Counted from the stretch's first letter, positions 13,301 through 21,499 are shown. The stretch: 64,000 nt of DNA from Litoditis marina (GCA_964036275.1 OZ038435.1:17538632-17602631); one strand, 5' to 3'. Program-made: numbers and translations. The notes: a model not told the origin generated them from the letters alone.

Positions 13301-13619
13301 ACTAGAGAGTTGTGTTTGTGTATCAATGTATTATTCTATGTGACTGTGTTGGGTATGGTGAGAAGAGTTAATAGACTGGGAGTGAAATAAGTAGCCACGT
13401 AAATGTAGCATTCTAATGAAGAATCGTGCACTTTGTCAAGGCACGTGTATGAGTTCTGCTGTGTCCAACATGTTTTACGTGACTGCAATATATACTAACA
13501 GTATATATGCATTTCATCGTTATCTTTACAGACTGAATGACAAGTCTTCCAACGTTCCGAACAAGGGAGAAATTTCCAATCTGTATTACGCTCCTCGTTA
13601 CCGAATGGTTTTGACATAA
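10318..13619 (+). CDS. Unrecognised five-exon gene, 5' end not found
   Basis: Exons are 10318-10419, 11300-11419, 12155-12291, 12910-12975 and 13532-13619 (stop TAA at 13617-13619), 513 nt or 170 residues. Acceptors are TTTCAG, TTTCAG, TTCCAG, TTCCAG and TTACAG; reading phases agree throughout. The fourth intron (12976-13531) keeps frame only with a GC donor (TATAG|GCGAGT); with the adjacent GT the frame fails and the exon runs to a stop at 12986-12988. Recognisable stretches of the protein are SKNCANGALGSNLI, HPIFYGFDPKMWHWNQ, MTNPHTNEEI and NCDNPGTWIGNHGTYR; the scattered cysteines would suit an extracellular protein. I do not recognise the family. The first coding exon is missing, perhaps beyond or within the satellite. 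An AATAAA signal lies 10 nt after the stop. The introns carry SINE-like and fold-back repeats. Confidence 0.72.
10855..10975. repeat. Dispersed repeat in intron 1, related to 42600-42690
   Basis: It contains GGTTCGAATCTCACATGAGGCGG followed by a region ending TATGGCACGCACTATGAG. The same order (CTCGAGTCTCACATGAGGCGG, then TTGGCATGCACTATA) occurs at 42625-42680. The B-box-like GGTTCGAATC suggests tRNA ancestry. Confidence 0.55.
11585..11655 (-). mobile_element. SINE-like copy, tRNA-derived
   Basis: The minus strand has GTTCGACTCCGGCGAGGAAC followed by AGAAATGTATAAATTGGGCAC, matching the B-box and tail region of the element at 10195-10300. The A-box half is more degraded. Confidence 0.5.
11683..11760 (-). 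repeat. Dispersed repeat piece shared with 42680-42745
   Basis: Read on the minus strand, CTATAGTCGTCGCCAACGGAAAGGC is followed by a TATATCTCAT segment and GCTGTGTACACA. This parallels 42680-42745 on the plus strand (TATAGTCGTCGCCAACGGAAAGGC, TATATCTCAC, GCTGTGTACGCA). Confidence 0.55.
11790..11965. repeat. Fold-back repeat in intron 2
   Basis: The arms are inverted copies: GATCCCGGCACTTTCATCCCA on the left and TGGGATGAAGGTGCCGGGATC on the right. At the centre is the perfect palindrome CTCTTACATCCCG/CGGGATGTAAGAG. This is MITE-like; no coding capacity was seen. Confidence 0.75.
12360..12560. repeat. AT-rich low-complexity tract with TATAGA repeats
   Basis: Short repeats of TTTCGAGTTTCGAG and then TATATAGATATATAGATAGA lie in intron 3. 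Nothing coding was seen. Confidence 0.6.
13075..13180. repeat. TTTACA-type microsatellite in intron 4
   Basis: Irregular repeats of ATTTACATTTACA and CAAATTTACAAATTTACA lie inside the proposed GC-AG intron. Confidence 0.7.
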
Positions 13620-13628
13620 CTCGCTGGA

Positions 13629-13634
13629 AATAAA
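13629..13634 (+). promoter_or_regulatory. Poly(A) signal AATAAA
   Basis: Canonical AATAAA 10 nt after the stop at 13617-13619, supporting the terminal exon and the strand of the five-exon gene. Confidence 0.7.
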
Positions 13635-14214
13635 TAGTTCTTATTGAGTTGAATCTTATGTTGCTTGTATTGATTATGCGACAATCACTAGATTGTGTTT
13701 TTAATAATACTGAAAGTTGACTGGGAGAGTATTCTCGTGACAGCTCTAAACCTGAGAAAAAATAAGGAATGTTTGTGAAATCAAACGTTCACAGAACGCA
13801 CACACAAACTTGAGACGTGGAAACGACAAACAATTTCTGATGGAGGGCCAATTCACTGGAGAACCAGGTCCTTTCCGAACCGACTTTTGAACCGACCGGT
13901 TCTCCAGTGAATGCTTTGAACCGAACCGGGATAGAGTCATTTTACCTTGTCTACGACTTGCTTGGTCAACGCAGCACACGTTGCCGAAGCCGAAGTAAGC
14001 AGTTGTAGTCGTGCGTAGAGGTTTCCAAAAACTCCTGAGTTGTCCAAGTGGCGAGTTCACTGGAGAACCGGGTCCTTCCCGTACCAAACCGCGAACCGGT
14101 CACTGGAGAACCGAACCAACTGAACCGAACCGACTTTTGAACCGACCGGTTCTCCAGTGAATGCTTCGAACCGAACCGATATTGATCATGAGTTGACCAA
14201 GCAAGTCGTAGGCA

Positions 14215-14722
14215 AGGTAAAAAGGTAATTGACCAAGACGCGGTCGGTTGGTTCAGGCTCGGTCGGCAGTCCCGCAGTTACCCGCGTAACTAGCACCTCC
14301 AAACGCGGCCGCAGCCTTCAAACGCGGCCGCGAACTGTTAGCACCCGCAGTAACATATTTGAACGCGAGCCACTGTAATTAGGGCGGGGGGGGGGGGCAA
14401 TTATAGGAGGTTGAACTTCGAAAACTTCAAAATGACTTTTTCAGAAGCGGGAAAAAAGCTTTCAGGGGTAATCGACCACTCTCAGTTCAAATTCGAGCTT
14501 TAAAACTTCAACAGATGAAAACGTGGGTGTGTATGACTCGATTAAGATGGAAAAAACGGCAAATGTTCAAATTATTATTTATTACGGTAGTGTTAATGTA
14601 TATTACTCATTCACAGAGTTAAGTATGACAATTGAGTGTTACTTATCGTTAGAACAACAGCTGATACAAATCATGCACATCTTATTTATGACTATTCAGT
14701 ATTAGTTATCGTTATGTATAAC
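14215..14722 (+). repeat. Left inner inverted-repeat arm of the Merlin-like element
   Basis: Pairs with 15447-15947. It includes two NotI-type GCGGCCGC sites, a poly-G run at 14385-14396 and the segment around GTGGGTGTGTATGACTCG. Small indels separate the arms, including a TGAATAGATAACTAATAC duplication in the right arm. Confidence 0.85.
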
Positions 14723-14935
14723 TTCGTGGCGGCCGACGGCACACACGCCCAGGGTATCGAAAGATCGTGGATAGGCATCAAATCTAGGGTTATCAAAATA
14801 GGAAGGGGAACAACCTCAGAAGCAATGCCCGGCCACTGTGCGTTCCATTGGTGGCTATCCATCAACGGAGAACACAAGTGCACGGATCCATTCCTGAGGT
14901 TGGTCCAGCTTCTTAGCAAACTCTACCCACAGTAG
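14714..14935 (+). pseudogene. Merlin (IS1595/ISXO2-like DDE) transposase C-terminal remnant
   Basis: An open frame of 73 codons (ATG at 14714, stop TAG at 14933-14935) contains FVAADGTHAQGIERSWIGIK, then a basic stretch and HCAFHWW. This matches the layout of the end of ISXO2/Merlin DDE transposases: D..TGAHTQGIES.W...K, then R, then a region ending in an aromatic/tryptophan pair. Only the last catalytic segment is present; the upstream two thirds of a transposase are absent, so it cannot be active. Assignment to Merlin is by motif pattern, without a search. Confidence 0.7.
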
Positions 14936-15446
14936 TCATTTATCTCATGTATTATTCCTTTCCGTGGAAGATTTTGGTGTCTGTATATATTCAATAGCTT
15001 TTAATTCTTTTTGTTAAAGACGAGAAATCACCCCAACACTTTCACTCTGTCGAATCGTTTGGAAATTTAATTTGAAAAGATAATTTTTGCCGCTCTTGTT
15101 TGGTGATTCATACTGTAACTGAAATACGCGCCTTTGATCAAACTACAATAACTAGATGGCCAGTGAAAAGAAAGTGTTGGCGTGCTTTCTGCGAAGTTGT
15201 TTTTCTAATATCTACGTTTCCCTATCCTATTGTACATATCTGTTATTAATTAGCACGTTGTTGTTATTGAGAGAAAGTTGTAAATTTGCATGTTCGTTGT
15301 ATTTACCAATATTCACATTTATCCTTGCATGTACCGACCAGTTCATTTTTTTCATATCCATATAGTCTGTCCATCTTTTTCATATCAACACGTTCTGTTC
15401 ACGGTTACGTAATAATAACCATTCTTACATTGTACAAACACATATA

Positions 15447-15947
15447 CATAACGATAACTAATACTGAATAGATAACTAATACTGAATATAAGATGTGCAT
15501 GATTTGTATCAGCTGTTGTTCTAACGATAAGTAACACTCAATTGTCATACTTAACTCTGTGAATAAGTAATATACATTAACACTACCGAAATAAATAATA
15601 ATTTGAACATTTGCCGTTTTTTCCATCTTAATCGAGTCATACACACCCACGTTTTCATCTGTTGAAGTTTTAAAGCTCGAATTTGAACTGAGAGTGGTCG
15701 ATTACCCCTGAAAGTTTTTTTCCCGCTTCTGAAAAAGTCATTTTGAAGTTTTCGAAGTTCAACCTCTTATAATTGCCCTCCCCCCGCCCTAATTACAGTG
15801 GCTCGCGTTCAAATATGTTACTGCGGGTGCTTACAGTTCGCGGCCGCGTTTGAAGGCTGCGGCCGCGTTTGGAGGTGCTAGTACCGCGGGTAACTGCGGG
15901 ACTGCCGACCAAGCCTGAACCAACCGACCGCGTCTTGGTCAATTACC
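15447..15947 (-). repeat. Right inner inverted-repeat arm of the Merlin-like element
   Basis: Near-exact reverse complement of 14215-14722, running from CATAACGATAACTAATACTG to GACCGCGTCTTGGTCAATTA. High arm identity implies a recent fold-back origin or gene conversion. Confidence 0.85.
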
Positions 15948-16097
15948 GGTAAAATGACTCTATCCCGGTTCGCTTCGAAGCATTCACTGGAGAACCGGTC
16001 GGTTCAAAAGTCGGTTCGCTCGGTTCGGTTCGGTTCTCCAGTGACTGGTTCGCGATTCGGTTCGGGAAGGACCTGGTGCTCCAGTGGATTGGCCCTC

Positions 16098-16718
16098 AAT
16101 GAGTTGTGTGTTCACCAGTAACCGATCGTTTTCAGTGAAATAGCTGACAAAGATATTCATAATTACAATTTGTCTCTAAATCCCTGGATTCGCAGTTACC
16201 CTGAACTGTTCTTTTCTTTCCAAACACTAATCACGCCCTTCTGTACCAACGCTATATTTGGTACACGGCACCATTATGAATAAGTTAATTAAGTATGGAC
16301 GTGTTTAGGTTTGTTTTACGGTACAAGCCTTTCAATGTAGCTTTTTACCATCACCTAATTTATAACTGTTACTTCTTTTTTAGCATTTCTAGCATTTCCA
16401 TTTACCTCAATACGCTTGAGTTGACTTATTTCCCTAGCTTGCGTTCACATTATCTACATTTAAACTGAATTGAAACCGCCCAACTTTCTGCTTCAAAATT
16501 ATATATCCTTTGTAAAATTTGAATAAGAGTCAAAGTTTCGCGTTATTTCGTCAGTTAGTTTGTGTTATGCTTTACAAGTGGCGGAATTCAAACTTCAAGG
16601 GGATACCGCCTATGCTAATTGCATCCCGTGCATGACCCATCTCTTACCCAGGGTGCCATTCTGTTGGTCGTCGTTCGATATCTAGAGCAATTATAATCGG
16701 CAGGGGGAATCGGCGTGA
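16098..16718. other. Intergenic, no gene seen
   Basis: AT-rich sequence without exons or ORFs that I can support. Around 16560-16690 there is a GC-richer island (CCCGTGCATGACCCATCTC) of unknown origin. Confidence 0.5.
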
Positions 16719-16722
16719 ATCC

Positions 16723-17037
16723 CACGTAATATTCAAATTTCAAACATACCTGAAAAATACGTATACCTCAACTTTTTTATAGCTTGTCAACAGTGTAAGA
16801 ATTTTGGGAATAAGTTAATTTTGAGCAAAACTTTGCCAAGATTTGTAGAGGCGGACACTTTTGTCGCCGCCTCCGCCCCCGCCGAGCAAGGAAGCCATTT
16901 TTACGAGACATTGGGTCCTCTAACTCTTTTCAACAAATTTTACTTGGAACGTAAACTTAATGTTTTGTAGACGTGTTGCCCTTTCAGTGATTCATGCAAA
17001 AATATAATAAAATGGTCGACGTACTTTGAAGAAAAAA
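16723..17037. repeat. Dispersed repeat, copy A
   Basis: Starts CACGTAATATTCAAATTTC and continues through GAGGCGGACACTTTTGTCGCC, AAGCCATTTTTACGAGAC and AAAATGGTCGACGTA. A second direct copy lies at 17788-18104 with many substitutions. Confidence 0.85.
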
Positions 17038-17049
17038 TTGATAAACTGT

Positions 17050-17388
17050 TCTGGAATTAGTATAAAAAACGAGTGTAAAGAAAGTAAAGATTAGTTTCAG
17101 ATAAATATGTACAAGAAATATAAAAGAAGTCCAATAAAAATATTTTGAGGAAAACTCTAATCTCGCTCGGTTCAGAATTTCAAAAAAAGGATACCTAGTT
17201 TTTGGTTGTCGGAAGAAAACTTCTGACTGCGACTCACAATAATCTAGCTTATACTCCGTTGTTTTCAAGAGAAGCGAGATTAGCATTTTCCTCAAAAAAT
17301 TTTTATTGGACTTCTTTTATATTTCTTGTACATATTTATCCAAAACTGATCTTTACTTTCTTTACACTCGTTTTTTATACTAATTGAA
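17050..17388. repeat. Fold-back (MITE-like) element, ~115-bp arms
   Basis: The left arm (about 17057-17167) and right arm (about 17275-17385) are inverted copies, with AAAAACGAGTGTAAAGAAAG on the left and CTTTCTTTACACTCGTTTTT on the right. The spacer is about 105 bp. It lies at the inner end of dispersed repeat copy A. Confidence 0.85.
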
Positions 17389-17544
17389 CTCTTTTTCTAT
17401 GGTTACGAAGTAACGGTCATTTTTGATGAAAAATAATATTTTTGAACAATAAGCTAAACAAGGAAAGTTATGTTTTTATATTGGAGTTTTGAACCGTGCC
17501 GTAGTGCAGAACGTTTGGTGTAGTTGTAACCTCGTTCAAGTGAT

Positions 17545-17640
17545 AGCAAATTCTCCACTCTAGACTCCAGGCAGGAATCGAACCTTCGTTCGCCATGCGT
17601 GAATAGAGCGTTTATCCAATCCGCCAATGAGACACGTGAA
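17545..17640 (-). mobile_element. tRNA-like SINE fragment
   Basis: The minus strand reads TTGGCGGATTGGATAAACGC (A-box-like) and, about 30 nt later, GGTTCGATTCCTGCC (B box). The acceptor ends do not pair, so this is not called a functional tRNA. It differs from the 10.2-kb and 42.8-kb family. Confidence 0.5.
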
Positions 17641-17787
17641 TAGGAGTGAAAACCAAGCTGTACCCGCCTGTCATGAGTTCGTCATTGGAAAACGTCTTCC
17701 TACTACACGTTAAACTGTTCTTTCATTTTTATTTTCACGAAACCGGTCTATCCATGATTTTTTGCGAGACCATTTTTGGCTCTCTCA

Positions 17788-18104
17788 CACGTAATATTCA
17801 AATTTCAGACATACCTGGAAAATACGTATACCTCAACTTTTTTAGAGCTTTTCAAGAATGTAAGTATTTTTTGAATAAGTTAATTTTGTGCGAAACTATG
17901 CCGAGATTTGAGGAGGCGGACACTTTTGTCGCCGGCGCTGCCGCCGCCCCGCACGGAAGCCATTTTTGCGAGACGTTGGGCCCTCTAACTCCTCTCAATC
18001 AATTCTACTTGGAACGTGAACTTAGTATCTTGTAGACGTATTGCCCTTCAGTGATTCATGCAAAAATCTAAGAAAATGGTCGACGTATATTGAAGAAAAT
18101 TGTA
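17788..18104. repeat. Dispersed repeat, copy B
   Basis: Direct copy of 16723-17037, including GAGGCGGACACTTTTGTCGCC and AATGGTCGACGTATATTGAAG. The two copies bracket the fold-back element and the SINE-like fragment. Confidence 0.85.
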
Positions 18105-18119
18105 ATAATCTGTTTTGTA

Positions 18120-18231
18120 ATGTCTGCAGACCTTTGAACAAAAACTAATCTGCGCAGCGCTCCGCGCTGCGCACGATGTCTGCAGACCTCTGAACAAAAA
18201 CTAATCTGCGCAGCGCTCCGCGCTGCGCACG
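18120..18231. repeat. Two tandem 56-bp copies with a GC hairpin
   Basis: ATGTCTGCAGACC occurs at 18120 and again at 18176; the 56-bp units differ at one base. Each ends in the palindromic GCGCAGCGCTCCGCGCTGCGC. Similar hairpins follow AAATCTCGCACAGCGC at about 40278-40308 and 60355-60385. Confidence 0.9.
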
Positions 18232-18347
18232 ATTCATCTAACACTGTAACAAATTGATCTCACAAAAAAACGACCTCAAACTCTTCAGAGAACTAAATTG
18301 TGATTTTGACAGCAATATACTTGAAAGTGATCTCGAATGTATCTCGA

Positions 18348-18467
18348 TTCATGAAAAAGTGGGGGCCCAACGACTGTGAGATTTGTCTTCTACTGTGCGC
18401 CCTTTAGACAACTACTCTCAAATGGAGCAGCTACTGCTACAAAAACCGAAAAATACTCATGTATAAC
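18348..18467. mobile_element. Left part of a fold-back element split by the LTR array
   Basis: Begins ATTCATGAAAAAGTGGGGGCC and runs through GACAACTACTCTCAAATGGAG to ATGTATAAC. The inverted match and the rest of the element resume at 33637 and end at about 34232. The related copy at 58540-59258 is continuous across the point corresponding to 18467/33637. Confidence 0.88.
18463..18467. other. Target-site duplication ATAAC, left
   Basis: ATAAC directly abuts the outer end of the leftmost LTR. The same five bases abut the other outer end at 33632-33636. A 5-bp duplication is usual for LTR retrotransposon integrases. Confidence 0.88.
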
Positions 18468-18580
18468 TTTCGCGCCAGCTGAATGTGTTTTCATGCTAAT
18501 TTTAGCCAAAAGTAATAAGTTAGCCAAGGTATGACAAGTCAGCCCTTGCTAGGCAAGAAACCGACTGTCCAGTGCATCTA

Positions 18581-18596
18581 CGGTGGTTCAGTGGTA
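18581..18596 (-). promoter_or_regulatory. tRNA-Gly D-arm complement in the LTR
   Basis: The plus strand reads CGGTGGTTCAGTGGTA, identical to the start of eukaryotic tRNA-Gly(GCC) including its D arm; GCATC, the first five tRNA bases, lies just before it with a TAC interruption. The element RNA (minus strand) is therefore complementary to the primer tRNA here, about 110 nt 5' of the primer site. Equivalent sites are 23733-23748 and 28886-28901. This could be a second primer contact, as described for Ty elements and some retroviruses, or chance/SINE ancestry. Confidence 0.6.
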
Positions 18597-18718
18597 TTTT
18601 ACACATTGCTGGGCGATAACCTTACAGTCACATTGACATGCAACTGTCTCATTTTCCAACCTTGCCTTGTGTGAATCATATAGAACAAAACACGTAGAAT
18701 ACATAGGTTTACTACGCA

Positions 18719-18730
18719 CTCTTATATGTA
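18719..18730 (-). promoter_or_regulatory. Probable LTR TATA box
   Basis: The minus strand reads GTACATATAAGAG within the LTR. Transcription starting about 30 nt downstream would give an R-U5 of roughly 200 nt that includes the tRNA-complementary segment. This is inferred from position only. Confidence 0.4.
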
Positions 18731-19082
18731 CAATACAATAAAATCTCGCTCAACAAGAAATCGCCGAAACTCGCTATACATTTCAATATTACAAACTTCG
18801 CCGCACTACTTAGAGAAAACCTAACTATCGCTAGGAGGAGTGTTATAATTTCATATACTCGCTTGTTTCTATTTTGCACACCATTTTCGCAGGAACAAAA
18901 TATTCCATCGCCTCCCTCGCAACCTACTCGCGTGACATAATTCCTTCGACTGGCAGATTTTAGGCCAGAAAATCTCAAATTGCGCGCACCTGAAAGGCGC
19001 AAAGGTGTGTGCGCACTGACATTGCGTCAGCGCGCATTCCATGACGCAATTGCTAGAAACACAGTGGTCGCTTCGCGCGACA

Positions 19083-19094
19083 CTCCCCCTGAAC
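19083..19094 (-). promoter_or_regulatory. Polypurine tract, unit 1
   Basis: Minus strand GTTCAGGGGGAG, directly followed by the LTR start TGTCGCGCG. This is the expected plus-strand primer site and fixes the element orientation as minus. Copies lie at 24235-24246 and 29388-29399. Confidence 0.8.
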
Positions 19095-20510
19095 AACGAT
19101 AAACGACAAATGAACGCATTAGGTGATGAATAATACGTAAACTTAGTTAACAGCTATACAATGTGACACTGAAGACTAAAAACTAAACTACATATCATCT
19201 TGAACCGGACCAGACAGCGAGAACAGAACTTCGAGCAGCCTCCACCACCAGCGTAGACGAACGACGATAATCGTAGACGAATCCGTAGTCGCTATCACCG
19301 AATCGCTCGCATCTCCTGAACACAACTTCGCATACAGAACATAAATAGCAACACAAACATTCGCTTTCGCTCAAATCACATTCATCTCAAGTCAATCTCA
19401 AGTCACACTTTTCGCATAGTTCTGTATAAAATCGCCCGAAACTGTTGTCTCGCGAAATTTGTATAAAATGGAATGCTCCACAATCACAATCTCTCACGTC
19501 ATCCCTTTTCACCACCAACACAAGTTTGACAAAAACTTTTGCTTCACTCTTCCAACTCTCACTTTTCTTCGAATCACCCGTCACTCTCACCATCCATTTC
19601 CTTGATCTACTATCATCCACCTAGTTTCTCAATTCGCAGAAATCGCTCACACTTTATCAACGTAGGAACTTCAATCGTTCGTTCCTTCACAAACACTACG
19701 AAAACTTCCAAATTTCCGTTTTACGCATTTGCAGTCATACTTTTATCACTAGAGTCGATTCCCTCCAGGATACACTCTGAATCGCGCTTAATTACAACCC
19801 TATCACAAGAGTCAATTCACCTCTTCGATACAACGCTCACAATCGTACGACGCCACAGGATAGGACTAACTCCTTGACTCGTTTATATTGATCTTATGAT
19901 CACTAGCTGACATTTCATAGTCGCTTTCACTCACACGCTCGACGATTTCTTATTCGCCATGGCGCTCACTATTCACCCGCTCGACGATTTTCTTTACGCC
20001 ATTCCGCTCCTATTATACACACGCTCGACGATTTTCGTTACGCCATTCCGCTCCTATTATTCACCCGCTCGACGATTTTCGTTCCGCCATTCCGCTCCTT
20101 CGGACTCTCTTAGTCACTCTCTATCGCACGCTCGACGAATTACGTTACGCCATTTCGCTCCTTATCACCCTAGTTAGTTAACCAGTTATCAAATCGAGTT
20201 CAAAAAAACTTGCATTTTCACTCGCATACTCTCGCTCTAATTCAGAGGGTTGGCGCACAAAAATTTCATGACAATTTTCGCATTGATGAGAACTCCGGTT
20301 CGCCAACGACCGGCATCTGGGATGGACGTAGCGCAAACGTCAAAGTAATGTAGCTGGGCAAAAAGGCATCCCGATCCTGATCGCACTCAAAATAGAAAAA
20401 TGCTCGCCAAACGTAGAACACGCCACACTCGCATATAAATGTATCTGGTAGGCTACAAGTACCAGATACCTAGTTCAGTACAACAAATTAATTACGATTG
20501 ATCCTTGATC
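19095..20510 (-). other. 3' non-coding internal region, unit 1
   Basis: Between the pir-1 stop and the purine tract there is 1.4 kb with only weak short ORFs in either direction, biased to C, T and A on the plus strand. It includes the 51-bp minisatellite at 19927-20165 and a perfect 10-bp-stem hairpin (GTATCTGGTA/TACCAGATAC, 20441-20468). Equivalent stretches are 24247-25663 and 29400-30816. Whether it comes from the ancestral element or from pir-1 3' UTR is unknown. Confidence 0.6.
19927..20165. repeat. Minisatellite, ~51-bp period (unit 1)
   Basis: Four to five imperfect repeats built on CGCTCGACGATTTTCGTTACGC and CCATTCCGCTCCTATTAT. The first open frames through it are low-complexity and are not called genes. 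Confidence 0.85.
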
Positions 20511-21419
20511 TCACTGATCACCTCGCATCAGGCACTCACTCTCACTGACTATAGTTCCAATATTCAGCGTCGTTCCCCCTAATACCCTCGAAAAATTCGC
20601 CAAAGTAATCGAGTTCGCTCGCAAGAAAAGTTTTACAAACCGAGTATTCCAAAAACAAAATAGAGTTTCATCTATCTCTTTTTCAATTCCTTCACCATCA
20701 ACAAAATGCAATCCCTTTGATATCCTTTCACTATCTTTGACAGAACTATACGATGGACCTTCTTGTATTATCCGCTTCTCCGCACTGTACAGACTCTGTT
20801 TGTAATGGCCGCGTTCGATCGGGTGGCCACGATTATACTCGAATTGTGAAATGGCTCTGGCCGCAGTCCAACCCATTTTATCGATCAGATACCGACAAAT
20901 TAGGTATCCGGTTCTGTTCAGTCCGTGCGTGCAATGCACACCGATCAGCGAATCGTCATTGGACTCGGCCAGATAGGCGTCAACTCTTTCGGAGAACGTC
21001 TCCACAATGTCCTCTCGCGTGTTCACCTCGTGGCCAGGACAGGTGATCTTGAAGTATTCGATGTCGTATTGTTTCCACTCCGACTTGTCATAATATCGAT
21101 CGATGTTCGTCAAATCGATAACCAGTCCTATCCGTTTTCCAGCGTCACGAGTAAACTGCAACAGAGTGCGCACATCAAAATAGTCATCTTCGTGAAGATC
21201 GGTCTTGCCCTCGAAATATCGGGAATGGAGTGGCGTTTTGAAGGGAACGAAGCGAGATCCTTCAATGTCACGACCGATTGCATCGTATTTCAGCCATCTG
21301 TCGGGAATCCCTCCATAGCCCCCGCCGTTTCTGCCCCTCCCATTGGAGTATCGCCCCCCACCGCGGCTTCTCTCATTGCGAGCCCGCTGGTCTCTGTACG
21401 AACTACCCTCTGCACTCAT
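20511..21419 (-). CDS. pir-1: PIR-1-type RNA 5'-phosphatase, captured copy 1
   Basis: PIR-1/DUSP11-family enzymes remove gamma and beta phosphates from 5'-triphosphate RNA; in C. elegans PIR-1 associates with Dicer and acts in small-RNA pathways. The ORF of 302 residues starts at an ATG in AAAATGAG (the open frame extends two codons further to a TTG). An RG-rich N-terminus (about residues 18-38) precedes the cysteine phosphatase domain. DLTNIDRYYD (102-111) is typical of the RNA-phosphatase/capping branch. The signature loop HCTHGLNRTG (162-171) has nucleophile Cys163 and Arg169. The domain appears complete to about residue 222; the tail may be partly element-derived. The ORF has no introns although nematode genes normally do, fitting capture as cDNA. 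It lies in the sense direction of the LTR element, so the LTR could drive it. All three copies encode the same protein. Confidence 0.88.
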   Translation of the reverse strand: MSAEGSSYRDQRARNERSRGGGRYSNGRGRNGGGYGGIPDRWLKYDAIGRDIEGSRFVPFKTPLHSRYFEGKTDLHEDDYFDVRTLLQFTRDAGKRIGLVIDLTNIDRYYDKSEWKQYDIEYFKITCPGHEVNTREDIVETFSERVDAYLAESNDDSLIGVHCTHGLNRTGYLICRYLIDKMGWTAARAISQFEYNRGHPIERGHYKQSLYSAEKRIIQEGPSYSSVKDSERISKGLHFVDGEGIEKEIDETLFCFWNTRFVKLFLRANSITLANFSRVLGGTTLNIGTIVSESECLMRGDQ

Positions 21420-21477
21420 TTTCAACCGCCAAATTCAACTATGCGAAAATGAATGCGGTAGCTATCGTTATGAATGC

Positions 21478-21499
21478 GGTTTAATTACCCAAGTTTGAG
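21478..21499 (+). other. SL1 spliced-leader sequence at the 5' end of the lipin copy (unit 1)
   Basis: GGTTTAATTACCCAAGTTTG plus AG: 22 of 22 bases identical to nematode SL1. It lies 163 nt before the lipin ATG and directly follows pir-1 upstream sequence. A leader is joined only to mature mRNA by trans-splicing, so its presence in DNA marks the lipin segment as reverse-transcribed message, complete at its 5' end. Copies lie at 26631-26652 and 31784-31805. Confidence 0.93.

Larger units (their letters stand above)
13843..16097. mobile_element. Composite Merlin-like DNA transposon with long inverted repeats
   Basis: The ends are inverted: GAGGGCCAATTCACTGGAG on the left, and the right end reads as GAGGGCCAATCCACTGGAG when reversed. 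The two arms match over long distances: 14215-14722 is nearly the reverse complement of 15447-15947, and the outer segments match after allowing for extra material in the left arm (about 13955-14220). The unpaired centre (14723-15446) holds the end of a transposase gene. The repeated motif GGTTCTCCAGTGAA and its complement occur many times near the ends, suggesting nesting of short related elements. No convincing target duplication was seen. Confidence 0.8.
18468..19082 (-). repeat. LTR 1 (outer 3' LTR in element orientation)
   Basis: On the minus strand it starts TGTCGCGCGAAGC, directly after the purine tract, and ends GCTGGCGCGAAA at the ATAAC duplication. The non-canonical A-rich 3' end is the same in all complete copies. 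It differs from LTR 2 at two positions that I noticed, 18535 and 18996. Confidence 0.88.

Noticed and set aside
17571..17640. Functional tRNA gene on the minus strand
   Set aside because: A and B boxes are present but no paired acceptor stem could be drawn.
18574..18612. Truncated tRNA-Gly gene
   Set aside because: Only the 5' half matches, with a 3-base interruption, and it is at the same place in each LTR; treated as part of the LTR.
19539..20177. Plus-strand ORFs of 60-112 codons beside the minisatellite
   Set aside because: Low-complexity Ser/His/Pro-rich products of a C/T-rich tandem repeat, without motifs.
20511..21419. Origin of the phosphatase from a virus (some insect viruses carry related enzymes)
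   Set aside because: Nothing else viral is nearby and the RG-rich N-terminus plus linkage to a trans-spliced host mRNA fits capture of the nematode gene; only a phylogeny could settle it.
21420..21425. Start of pir-1 two codons upstream
   Set aside because: The codon there is TTG; the first ATG in frame is at 21419 with an AAAATG context.
20925..21452. 175-codon plus-strand ORF opposite pir-1 (and copies at 26078, 31231)
   Set aside because: Antisense shadow of the pir-1 coding sequence; no motifs of its own.
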